Positions 43,893 through 53,481 of a DNA stretch of 64,000 bases are shown in pieces. The notes beneath the pieces were generated by a model. That model did not search any database. It saw only the letters and a program-made list of their open reading frames with translations, and was not told the DNA's origin. Each line of letters starts with the position of its first letter. Positions within the stretch are counted from its first letter, which is position 1. The DNA lies in the NCBI GenBank assembly GCA_963759955.1, contig CAVXCA010000038.1, positions 1-64,000 on the forward strand, written 5' to 3'. The DNA is from Roseiarcus sp963759955 (GTDB lineage: Bacteria; Pseudomonadota; Alphaproteobacteria; Rhizobiales; Beijerinckiaceae). A program made the position numbers and the translations under genes.

Positions 43893-44387
43893 TCAGAACG
43901 GAATGTCGTCGTCGAGGTCGCCGCCCGCGCCGCCGCCGCTCGCCAGCGCCGGGCGCTTGTCGACCGGCGAAGAGCGGCCGAAGCTCGCGCCGCGGTCGTC
44001 GCCGCCCTGGAAGCTGTCGCGGCCCTCGCCGCCGCCGCGCGAGTCGAGCAGCGTCAGTTCGCCGCGAAAGCGCTGGAGCACCACTTCGGTGGTGTATTTC
44101 TCGGCGCCGGACTGATCGGTCCACTTGCGCGTCTGCAACTGGCCCTCGACGTAGACCTTCGCGCCCTTCTTGCAATATTGCTCGACGACCTTGCCGAGGT
44201 TCTCATTGAAGATCACGACGTTGTGCCACTCGGTCTTTTCCTTGCGCTCGCCGGTGGTCTTGTCGCGCCAGCTCTCCGACGTCGCGAGGGGGAAGCTGAC
44301 GACCTGATCGCCGGAATTGAGGCGGCTGACCTTCGGGTCCTTGCCGAGATTGCCGATCAGAATGACTTTGTTGACGCTACCCGCCAT
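43893..44387 (-). CDS. ssb: single-stranded DNA-binding protein
   Basis: 164 residues from ATG 44387 (AAGGAGAG ribosome site); the upstream MKESI extension is rejected. OB-fold start SVNKVILIGNLGKDPKVSRL, then SESWRDKTTGERKEKTEWHN, EQYCKKGAKVYVEGQLQTRK, a Gly-rich linker (RGGGEGRDSFQGGDDRGAS), and the acidic tip DDDIPF that recruits repair proteins. Divergent from uvrA across a shared control region with a LexA box. Confidence 0.98.
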   Translation of the reverse strand: MAGSVNKVILIGNLGKDPKVSRLNSGDQVVSFPLATSESWRDKTTGERKEKTEWHNVVIFNENLGKVVEQYCKKGAKVYVEGQLQTRKWTDQSGAEKYTTEVVLQRFRGELTLLDSRGGGEGRDSFQGGDDRGASFGRSSPVDKRPALASGGGAGGDLDDDIPF

Positions 44388-44410
44388 GATGCTCTCCTTC
44401 AAACGCTAAT

Positions 44411-44512
44411 AGCCCCCTCTCCCGCTCGCGGGAGAGGGTCGGGGTGAGGGCTTAAGGCGAGCCCTCATCCGGCGGCTTCGCCGCCACCTTCTCCCGCAAG
44501 CGGGAGAAGGGA
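44411..44512. repeat. palindromic intergenic repeat, half unit
   Basis: CCCCCTCTCCCGCTCGCGGG with AGAGGG, then GCCCTCATCCGGCGGCTTCG, then CCTTCTCCCGCAAGCGGGAG with AAGG. Two hairpins in tandem. Same family as the other CTCATCCG/CTTCTCCCGC repeats here. It sits just before ssb's start on the uvrA side. Confidence 0.75.
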
Positions 44513-44616
44513 TACCTCGGCGCCCGCCCCTTCCGCCACTTGTCCACAGCCCGCGCGCCGGGCCGTCATTTGGCGATGGCGACATTCGCACTAAATAAGA
44601 GCGGGCCCTTAACTTC

Positions 44617-44631
44617 GTTCTCAGTTTGTTC
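44617..44631. promoter_or_regulatory. LexA (SOS) box of uvrA and possibly ssb
   Basis: GTTC-TCAGTTT-GTTC is an exact match to the alphaproteobacterial LexA site GTTC-N7-GTTC. It lies 63 bp before the uvrA start and 230 bp from ssb, in the only AT-rich part of the divergent gap. It predicts DNA-damage induction of uvrA. Confidence 0.85.
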
Positions 44632-44694
44632 TAGCATCCGCGTCGGTGCGGCGCAAGCCCGGCCGCGATTCGCATTTCTCTGGCAAAGGCCGTC

Positions 44695-47634
<2,940 letters not shown>

Positions 47635-47818
47635 AGGGGGCGAGTGCGCTCGCGCGACCGCCCCCCCCGCCCTCCCATCGCGGCGATGCGCCGCAGCGAT
47701 TTCCCGCCGTCGGCGCCGCTTTCGCCCGATTTATCGCGAAATCCTGTGCTAATCAGCGCGACAAGGTCCGCCGCATGCGTCGCCCGCCGGCGGGACCCGA
47801 ACCAGGAGGCGCACACAA

Positions 47819-48475
47819 ATGGCGATTTCTTCGACGATTTCAGCCGAACCCCCTTCGCTGCCAGCGCCGACGCGGCGCGATTTCCTCTACATCGCGACAG
47901 CGACGGTGGCGGCCGTCGGCGCCGGGGCGACGGTGTGGCCGCTGATCGATCAGATGAACCCCGACGCCGCCACTCAGGCGGCGAACTCGGCGATCGACGT
48001 CGACATCAGCCAGGTCCAGCCGGGGCAGCAGATCGTCGTGCTATGGGGCGGCAGGCCGGTGTTCGTCGTCAATCGCACCCAGGCCGCGCTCGATACGCTG
48101 CGGGACCCCGCGGTGATCGCCCGGCTCTCCGATCCCAATTCGACGATGCAACAGCAGGCGTCCTACGCGGCCAACTGGCATCGCTCGATTAACCCCGAAT
48201 ACCTTGTCCTGCTCGGGATCTGCACGCATCTGGGCTGCGTCCCCACGTACACGCCGAAACCCGACCCGAAGGATCCTGCGCCCAATTGGCCCGGCGGCTA
48301 TTTCTGTCACTGTCACGGCTCGAAATACGACCTCGCCGGCCGGGTCTTCCTCGGCGTTCCCGCGCCCTACAACCTCCCGGTGCCGCCGTATCATTTCCCC
48401 GACGGCAAGACGTTGCGGATCGGCGAAAACCCGCCAGGTTCGAATTTCGACTTCGGCTCGATCCTGCAGGCGTGA
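47819..48475 (+). CDS. petA: Rieske iron-sulfur subunit of the cytochrome bc1 complex
   Basis: Carries the 2Fe-2S cluster that takes electrons from quinol in the bc1 complex. 218 residues. N-terminal TRRDFLYIATATVAAVGAGA is the twin-arginine membrane anchor; cluster ligands are Cys135 and His137 in CTHLGC and Cys163 and His166 in CHCHGS, with Cys140 and Cys165 forming the disulfide. KYDLAGRVFLGVPAPYNLPV is typical. The genes for cytochromes b and c1, normally directly downstream, are absent: the next gene is unrelated. So this is a stand-alone or extra copy. Confidence 0.95.
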   Translation: MAISSTISAEPPSLPAPTRRDFLYIATATVAAVGAGATVWPLIDQMNPDAATQAANSAIDVDISQVQPGQQIVVLWGGRPVFVVNRTQAALDTLRDPAVIARLSDPNSTMQQQASYAANWHRSINPEYLVLLGICTHLGCVPTYTPKPDPKDPAPNWPGGYFCHCHGSKYDLAGRVFLGVPAPYNLPVPPYHFPDGKTLRIGENPPGSNFDFGSILQA

Positions 48476-48609
48476 AGACCGCCGGGCGCGCCGCGCTGTC
48501 GCGTGAAGCGGCGCGCGCGCCATAAGCAAAACATGTTGTCGTTGGATGCTGAGAGCCTCGAAGCCGGCGCGGCGCCGGCTTTTCGCGACTTCCAAAGCGA
48601 GGTTCGACC

Positions 48610-49386
48610 ATGGCGCCAACTCTGGGAAGCTTCGTCTGGTACGAATACATGGCCTCCGACGCGAAGGCGGCGGCCGACTTCTATGCCGGGGTGGTCGGCT
48701 GGACGGCCAGCGACGCCGGCATGAGCGATTTCCCCTACACGCTCCTTTCCGCCGGCCCTTCGATGGTCGCCGGGCTGATGACCCTGCCCGAGGAGGCGCG
48801 CAAGATGGGCGCCCGGCCGGGCTGGATCGGCTATATCGGCGTGCCCGACGTCGACGCCTATGCGACGAAAATCACCGCCGCCGGCGGCAGGATCTACCGC
48901 GCCGCCGCCGACATTCCGAGCGTCGGCCGCTTCGCCGTCGTCGGCGATCCCCACGGCGCGGCGTTCGTCATCTTCAAGGGCGGACCCGCTGATGACACGC
49001 GCCCGCCGTTGGCGCCCAGCGCCCCGGGCGCCGCCGGCTGGCGCGAGTTGCGCGCCGGCGAGCTCGAGAGCGCCTTCGCCTTCTATTCCGGCCTGTTCGG
49101 CTGGAAGAAAACCCAGGCGATGGATATGGGGCCGATGGGGCCCTATCAGCTGTTCACGATCGACGGCGGACAGGGCGGCGGCATGATGAACAAGACGGCG
49201 GAGACGCCGGCGCCGTTCTGGCTCTTTTATTTCAACGTTGCAGCGGCTGACGCGGCCGCCGCGCAGATTGCGGCGCGTGGCGGGCGGGTCGTCGCCGGCC
49301 CGCACGAAGTGCCCGGCGGCGGGTGGGTCGTGCGCGGCCTCGACCCGCAAGGCGCGGACTTCGCGCTGCTCGCGCCCAGACGCTGA
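48610..49386 (+). CDS. two-domain VOC (glyoxalase-fold) protein
   Basis: 258 residues: two tandem VOC modules. The first starts FVWYEYMASDAKAAADFYAG and runs to PHGAAFVIFKG; the second starts RELRAGELESAFAFYSGLFG and ends LDPQGADFALLAP. This layout matches the 27-kDa-antigen-like/CFP-30B group of glyoxalase-fold proteins of unknown substrate. It lies 134 bp after petA; no link seen. Confidence 0.88.
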   Translation: MAPTLGSFVWYEYMASDAKAAADFYAGVVGWTASDAGMSDFPYTLLSAGPSMVAGLMTLPEEARKMGARPGWIGYIGVPDVDAYATKITAAGGRIYRAAADIPSVGRFAVVGDPHGAAFVIFKGGPADDTRPPLAPSAPGAAGWRELRAGELESAFAFYSGLFGWKKTQAMDMGPMGPYQLFTIDGGQGGGMMNKTAETPAPFWLFYFNVAAADAAAAQIAARGGRVVAGPHEVPGGGWVVRGLDPQGADFALLAPRR

Positions 49387-49472
49387 ACGGGCGCACTCTC
49401 GCGAAGCGCGCAAAGGACTTTGGGATCGAGTCGATCCGTCCTATGCTGCGGAAAAGTTTCGCGGAGGGGGCG

Positions 49473-50150
49473 ATGTACAAAGGCAAACGGCCGACGACGA
49501 CGGTCAGCTTCGTCAGCCAGAAAGGCGGCGTCGGCAAGAGCACGCTGGCGCGTCTGTTCGCGGTCGGCGCGGCCTATCGCGGCCACAAGGCGTTGCTCGC
49601 CGACTTCGATCTCGAGCAGCTCACCTGCGTCGAGTGGAACGCGGTGCGCCAGCGCGGCGAAATCGAGCCGGAGATCGACGCACGCTCGTTCAAAAGCCTG
49701 AAAAAGCTGCACAAGAACGACGAGAAGATCGATTTCGTCATCGCCGACACGCGCGGCCTCGCCGACGATCTGACCAAGGAGCTCGCCGAGGAGAGCGACG
49801 TGGTGTTCCTGCCGACCGGCACGTCGATCGACGATCTGCGCCCGACGCTCGCGCTCGCGCGCAAGCTCGCCAAGCGCGGCGCCGAAGGACGCATCGTCCT
49901 CGTGCTGTCCAAGATCGGCCGGTCGGAGTCCCAGATCGCCAAGGCGATCGAGTCGATCGCCGAATCGGGCTTCGAGTTGCTCGCCGAGCAATGGCCGCTG
50001 CGCGACGGCTTCCAGACCGACCTCGACGCCGGCCGCGCCGGGCGCGAATCGCGCAATCCGCATTTGCGCGAAACCGCCGAGCGCATGGAGGAGGCGTTGA
50101 TCAAGCGCGCCCGTGCGGCCAAGCCGCGCGCGCCGGCGTCGGCCGGCTAG
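49473..50150 (+). CDS. ParA-like ATPase, orphan
   Basis: 225 residues from ATG 49473 with a GGAGGGGG ribosome site. Deviant Walker A: FVSQKGGVGKSTLARLFAVG; switch I/II: LLADFDLEQLTCVEWN and FVIADTRGLADDLTKELAEE; then VVFLPTGTSIDDLRPTLALA. No parB or parS is nearby, so a role in chromosome segregation is not supported; chromosomal orphan ParAs place various cargoes. The stop overlaps the ndk stop, which is convergent. Confidence 0.85.
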   Translation: MYKGKRPTTTVSFVSQKGGVGKSTLARLFAVGAAYRGHKALLADFDLEQLTCVEWNAVRQRGEIEPEIDARSFKSLKKLHKNDEKIDFVIADTRGLADDLTKELAEESDVVFLPTGTSIDDLRPTLALARKLAKRGAEGRIVLVLSKIGRSESQIAKAIESIAESGFELLAEQWPLRDGFQTDLDAGRAGRESRNPHLRETAERMEEALIKRARAAKPRAPASAG

Positions 50151-50569
50151 CCGACGATCTCGTTGCCGGCGAAGAACTGCGCGATCTCGACCGCCGCCGT
50201 CTCCGGCGCGTCCGAGCCGTGCACGGAATTCTCGCCCATCGACAACGCGAAATCCTTGCGGATGGTGCCGGCGGCGGCCTTTTCCGGATTGGTCGCGCCC
50301 ATCACGTCGCGATAGCGCTGGATCGCGTTGTCGCCTTCGAGCGCCTGCACCACCACCGGCGCCGCGGTCATCATTGCGACGAGCTCGCCGAAGAACGGCC
50401 GCTCCTTGTGCACGCCGTAGAATGTCTCGGCCTGCGCGCGCGTCATCAGGACGCGCTTCTGCGCGACGATGCGCAGCCCGGCGGCCTCGATCCGCGCATT
50501 GACGGCGCCGGTGAGGTTGCGGCGCGTGACGTCGGGTTTGAGAATGGAAAAAGTCCGTTCGAGGGCCAT
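50147..50569 (-). CDS. ndk: nucleoside diphosphate kinase
   Basis: Moves phosphate between NTPs and NDPs through a phospho-His. 140 residues. ERTFSILKPDVTRRNLTGAV start, HKERPFFGELVAMMTAAPVV, GATNPEKAAAGTIRKDFAL, and the active-site His in SMGENSVHGSDAPETAAVEI. ATG 50569 is the usual start; a longer reading is rejected. Convergent with the ParA-like gene, the two stop codons sharing bases 50148-50149. Confidence 0.98.
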   Translation of the reverse strand: MALERTFSILKPDVTRRNLTGAVNARIEAAGLRIVAQKRVLMTRAQAETFYGVHKERPFFGELVAMMTAAPVVVQALEGDNAIQRYRDVMGATNPEKAAAGTIRKDFALSMGENSVHGSDAPETAAVEIAQFFAGNEIVG

Positions 50570-50643
50570 GGGCGCTTTCTTGAATCGAGAGGTTGCGGGA
50601 AGCGCCGCGCTTATAACGGCGGCCGGCGGGAGCGGCAAGGCGC

Positions 50644-50745
50644 GACCCTCACCCCAACCCCTCTCCCGAACGGGAGAGGGGCTTTGCGGTGCGACCCCTT
50701 CTCCCGTTCGGGAGAAGGTGGCGCGAAGCGCCGGATGAGGGTTTG
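50644..50745. repeat. palindromic intergenic repeat, half unit
   Basis: CCCCTCTCCCGAACGGGAGA with GGGG and CTTCTCCCGTTCGGGAGAAG hairpins followed by GCGCGAAGCGCCGGATGAGG. Same family as the repeats near 9.8, 43.7 and 44.4 kb. It lies between ndk and the gene at 50776. Confidence 0.75.
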
Positions 50746-50775
50746 CGCCGCGCCAACGATTGGAGGGCAGCCACG

Positions 50776-51060
50776 ATGATCACCGTCACCCGACTCCCCG
50801 GCGACGACCCGCTCCACTTCGACATCGTCGTCGCCGACGCGCGCGGGACGAGCCGCCATCGCGTCACGCTGACGCACGCCGATCTCACCCGCCTCGCCGG
50901 CGCCCGAGCGCCCGAGCGCCTGGTCGAAGCCGCGTTCCGCTTCCTCCTCGATCGCGAGCCCAAGGAGTCCATTCTCGCCCGCTTCGACCTCAGCGTGATC
51001 GCCCGCTACTTCCCCGAATTCGAGCGCGAGCTGCCGCGGTATTGGGCGGAAGGCGCGTGA
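50776..51060 (+). CDS. small protein of unknown function
   Basis: 94 residues. MITVTRLPGDDPLHFDIVVA start, then a helical part ARAPERLVEAAFRFLLDREP and KESILARFDLSVIARYFPEF ending ELPRYWAEGA. The pattern FDLxVIxRYFPEFExELP looks conserved and I have the impression of similar proteins in related bacteria, but no function is known. ATG 50776 follows GGAGGGCAGCCACG; the longer start runs into a repeat. Confidence 0.7.
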   Translation: MITVTRLPGDDPLHFDIVVADARGTSRHRVTLTHADLTRLAGARAPERLVEAAFRFLLDREPKESILARFDLSVIARYFPEFERELPRYWAEGA

Positions 51061-51076
51061 CGGCGGAAGCCTTGCG

Positions 51077-51121
51077 TTGACGCGTTTCCCCTCTAGATAT
51101 ACAATTGCGATCGTGTATATC
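51077..51121 (+). promoter_or_regulatory. toxin-antitoxin promoter with palindromic operator
   Basis: TTGACG (51077-51082) and TACAAT (51100-51105) with a 17-bp spacer make a near-consensus housekeeping promoter. GATATACA-N10-TGTATATC (51096-51121) is a perfect inverted repeat that covers the -10 and start point. This is where an AbrB-type antitoxin would bind to repress its own operon. The antitoxin ATG is 13 bp downstream. Confidence 0.75.
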
Positions 51122-51134
51122 CGCAGGGGCCGCC

Positions 51135-51365
51135 ATGCAAGTCGCCAAATGGGGCAACAGCCTCGCCATCCGTATTCCCGCCGCCGTCGCGCAGGCGCTG
51201 AAACTGCGCGCGGGCGACGAGATCGAAATCCACGTCGAGGGCGCGCGCCGTTTCGCGCTCGCGCGCAAGCCCGGCCGCGACGAACTGCTCGGACGCTTGC
51301 GCGCGCTGCGCGGCCGCCTGCCCGCCGACTTCGTCTTCGACCGGGACGAGGCGAATGCAAGGTGA
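51135..51365 (+). CDS. AbrB/MazE-type antitoxin
   Basis: 76 residues. MQVAKWGNSLAIRIPAAVAQ then ALKLRAGDEIEIHVEGARRF is the SpoVT-AbrB swapped-hairpin DNA-binding domain; the C-terminal part GRDELLGRLRALRGRLPADF should wrap the toxin. ATG 51135 gives the standard N-terminus; a start at 51105 would lie inside the operator. It overlaps the PIN toxin gene by 11 bp. Confidence 0.92.
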   Translation: MQVAKWGNSLAIRIPAAVAQALKLRAGDEIEIHVEGARRFALARKPGRDELLGRLRALRGRLPADFVFDRDEANAR

Positions 51366-51753
51366 CTTCTTCGACACCAACGTCCTCATCTATCTCGTCT
51401 CCGCCGACGCGAAGAAGGCCGACCGCGCCGAAGCGCTGGTCAGGCAGGGCGGCGCGATCAGCGTCCAGGTCCTCAACGAAGCCGCCAACGTCGCGCGCCG
51501 CAAGATGGGCATGGATTGGCCGGAGACGCGCCAATTCCTCGCCTCGCTGCGCGGCCTGCTGACCGTCTCGCCGCTGACGCCGGAGACCCACCAACTGGGC
51601 CTCGATTTCGCCGAGCGCTACACGCTATCGATCTACGACGCGATGATCGTCGCCGCGGCGACGCTAGCCGGCTGCGCGCGGCTATGGTCGCAGGACATGC
51701 AGGACGGGATGCGGATCGGCGAGAAATTGCGGGTGGCGAACCCGTTCACGTGA
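51355..51753 (+). CDS. PIN-domain (VapC-type) toxin
   Basis: 132 residues. PIN nuclease acids: Asp7 in FFDTNVLIYLVSAD, Glu42 in VQVLNEAANVARRKM, Asp95 in LSIYDAMIVAAATLAG and Asp114 in WSQDMQDGM. VapC toxins cleave specific RNAs, often tRNA, when freed from their antitoxin. Overlap with the antitoxin gene marks a coupled TA operon. It is intact. Confidence 0.94.
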   Translation: MQGDFFDTNVLIYLVSADAKKADRAEALVRQGGAISVQVLNEAANVARRKMGMDWPETRQFLASLRGLLTVSPLTPETHQLGLDFAERYTLSIYDAMIVAAATLAGCARLWSQDMQDGMRIGEKLRVANPFT

Positions 51754-51793
51754 ACGGGGAAGGCGCTCGCGCTTAGATTGAGGGGAGAATCGC

Positions 51794-52384
51794 ATGCGAT
51801 TGATCGGTCTCGCCGTGCTCTTGACGCTTCTCGCCGGCGCGCCGGCGCAAGCGCAGGTCGTCGCGTTGGGCGACAGCGCCACCAAAGGGTTTCATCTTCC
51901 CGAAGCCGACACCTGGCCCTACAAGCTCGAGGCGCTGTCGCGTCAGCGCGGCGTCGATGTCCACGTCGCCAACGAGGGCGTCAACGGCGACACCTCCGAC
52001 GGCATGCTGAGCCGGCTCGACTCCGCCGTCCCCGAGGGAACGCGCGTGGTGATCTTCGCCTGCTGCGGCAACGACAACAAGGACCCCCGCCATCTCGTCG
52101 CCGATCACGACGGCAATATGCGGGCGATATTCGCTCGGCTGCGGGCGCGCGGGATCGCGGTCGTATTCAGCGGCGAGCACAGCGTCGGAGTGACGTTCCC
52201 CAATGACTTCGCCATTGCGCGAACGGCGGGCGCGGTCGTGTGCGGATGGATTTACCAGGGCGTCGCCCCGGAAGACATCGAGGAGTCGGAAGCCGGCCGC
52301 CATCCCAATGCGCGCGGCACCGACGTCATCGCCGCGCGCATGCTTCCGTGCGTGATGCGCGCGCTGAAGGCGAAGGGGGGATAG
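51794..52384 (+). CDS. exported SGNH/GDSL hydrolase
   Basis: 196 residues with signal MRLIGLAVLLTLLAGAPAQA. Block I is VVALGDSATKGFHLPEADTW with the nucleophile Ser; block II VANEGVNGDTSDGMLSRL; block III FACCGNDNK with the Asn; the final His lies in EAGRHPNARGTDVIAARML. This is the arylesterase/TesA-like layout. Substrate unknown. It starts 40 bp after the toxin gene. Confidence 0.88.
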   Translation: MRLIGLAVLLTLLAGAPAQAQVVALGDSATKGFHLPEADTWPYKLEALSRQRGVDVHVANEGVNGDTSDGMLSRLDSAVPEGTRVVIFACCGNDNKDPRHLVADHDGNMRAIFARLRARGIAVVFSGEHSVGVTFPNDFAIARTAGAVVCGWIYQGVAPEDIEESEAGRHPNARGTDVIAARMLPCVMRALKAKGG

Positions 52385-52410
52385 AGGGCGGCCAATCCCC
52401 CAAGCCCCTC

Positions 52411-52578
52411 ACCTTACCTCTCCCCGTGCGAAAGCGCGGGGAGAGGGGGCGGAAGCGCCTGTTCGAACCTTCGCCGATCGTTGCTTGCCGGAGCGGGCCG
52501 GATCGATCTTCGCCGAGTCTGGACCGGCGCCGGGGCCCCCTCTCCCCGCGTATCGCGGGGAGAGGTAAGGTGAGGGGC
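52411..52578. repeat. 168-bp inverted repeat of the intergenic family
   Basis: CCCCTCACCTTACCTCTCCCC (left) and GGGGAGAGGTAAGGTGAGGGG (right) are exact inverted copies. Each arm also has its own hairpin (CCCCGTGCGAAAGCGCGGGG; CCCCGCGTATCGCGGGG). The 90-bp interior is unrelated to any gene I recognise. Confidence 0.75.
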
Positions 52579-52622
52579 GCGGGGGATTAGCCGCGAACGC
52601 GCCGTTCGCCGCCTGTGCGGCC

Positions 52623-52884
52623 ACATCGGCCCGTCGCCGTCAAGCCGCTCACGCGGCTGCTGCGTTGCGCTTCGCCCGCTTCGCGGTGACCGCGCCGTTC
52701 CGATGCGGCGAAATGCATCCATGATCGCTGCTGCGCAAAGCCGGCCGCGAGGCCGGCTCGCGCAGCGACGATCATGGAGGCCAGCGCCGAGCGGAGCGGT
52801 CAAGGTTCGCGTTAGCGACCGCGAAGCGGCTCGGCGGCCGAATGCTTCGCATTCGCCGCGACTTGACGGCGAGCACGGCGATGG
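52623..52884. repeat. 262-bp imperfect inverted repeat beside an orphan antitoxin
   Basis: Three pairs of blocks face each other: GTCGCCGTCAAG and CTTGACGGCGAG at the outside, CCGCTTCGCGGT and ACCGCGAAGCGG in the middle, and CCATGATCGCTGCTGCGC with GCGCAGCGACGATCATGG at the centre, closing on AGCCGGCC-GCGA-GGCCGGCT. It could form a long cruciform or structured RNA. It has no coding potential I can support, and occupies the place where the toxin of the antitoxin at 52903-53160 would be expected. Confidence 0.65.
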
Positions 52885-52902
52885 CATGGGCAGCGCGAGC
52901 CC

Positions 52903-53160
52903 CTACCTCAGCCAATTCTCGCGCTGACGTCTATCGATCGAGTTGGGCGGCGCGTCGTCGATGGGCGGAAACTTCTCCTTGAGCGGCTTCAGGCTCGCCA
53001 ACACGTCGAGCAGCGATCGCGGCGCGGCCGGCTCGATGATCAGCTTGGCGCCCTCCTTGCGCACGATCGCGTCGGCGCCGGGCAATTCGAATTCGCGCGG
53101 AATCCGCACCGCCTGGTTCTTGCCGTTCTTGAATAGCCTGACATGCCGCGCGATCGTCAT
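52903..53160 (-). CDS. VapB/AbrB-type antitoxin without a toxin partner
   Basis: 85 residues from ATG 53160. MTIARHVRLFKNGKNQAVRI then PREFELPGADAIVRKEGAKL is the VapB swapped-hairpin domain, and LLDVLASLKPLKEKFPPIDD with the tail RRQRENWLR is the usual toxin-binding C-terminus. In vapBC operons the toxin start overlaps or directly follows the antitoxin stop; here non-coding inverted repeats follow instead. It may be a relic, or may act on another toxin. Confidence 0.82.
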   Translation of the reverse strand: MTIARHVRLFKNGKNQAVRIPREFELPGADAIVRKEGAKLIIEPAAPRSLLDVLASLKPLKEKFPPIDDAPPNSIDRRQRENWLR

Positions 53161-53404
53161 GGCGCCTCCGCTGACATAGGCCAAGGCCTATGCCCGAACG
53201 AGGTGCTTGTCACCCCCTCGCGCGCGTTCGGATCAACGGAATCTCGAAAACCATTCCTTCCTGAAAAGCCGCATTGATGCTAATCTAGCCGAATGAACCA
53301 TTCCGCCCCCGCCCTCGCCTCGGCAATCACCGTCAACGCGTCAAGTTTAGCCTCTCCGCGCCCAGCAACCCCTTGATATTATTCAACACCATGTCAAGCC
53401 AACC

Positions 53405-53472
53405 CTTGACGTCCCTTGACAAAACTTGACATCGCTTGACGTTCCTTGACGGAACGTGCCGCCGGCCTTGAC
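53405..53472. repeat. 10-bp-phased CTTGAC array
   Basis: CTTGAC occurs five times in strict 10-bp register (53405, 53415, 53425, 53435, 53445) with unrelated 4-bp spacers (GTCC, AAAA, ATCG, GTTC), and again at 53467. Inverted GTCAAG copies lie at 53340 and 53393. It sits between the orphan antitoxin promoter side and the end of rarA. Phasing with the helix suggests cooperative protein binding along one face. The rest of 53161-53481 shows nothing else. Confidence 0.75.
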
Positions 53473-53481
53473 GCGCCCGCC

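Noticed and set aside
52703..52927. 74-codon open frame within the large inverted repeat
   Set aside because: Composition follows the repeat arms; no ribosome site or domain.
53405..53450. Phased CTTGAC array as a CRISPR array
   Set aside because: Repeat units are 10 bp with 4-bp spacers, far too short, and no cas genes are present.
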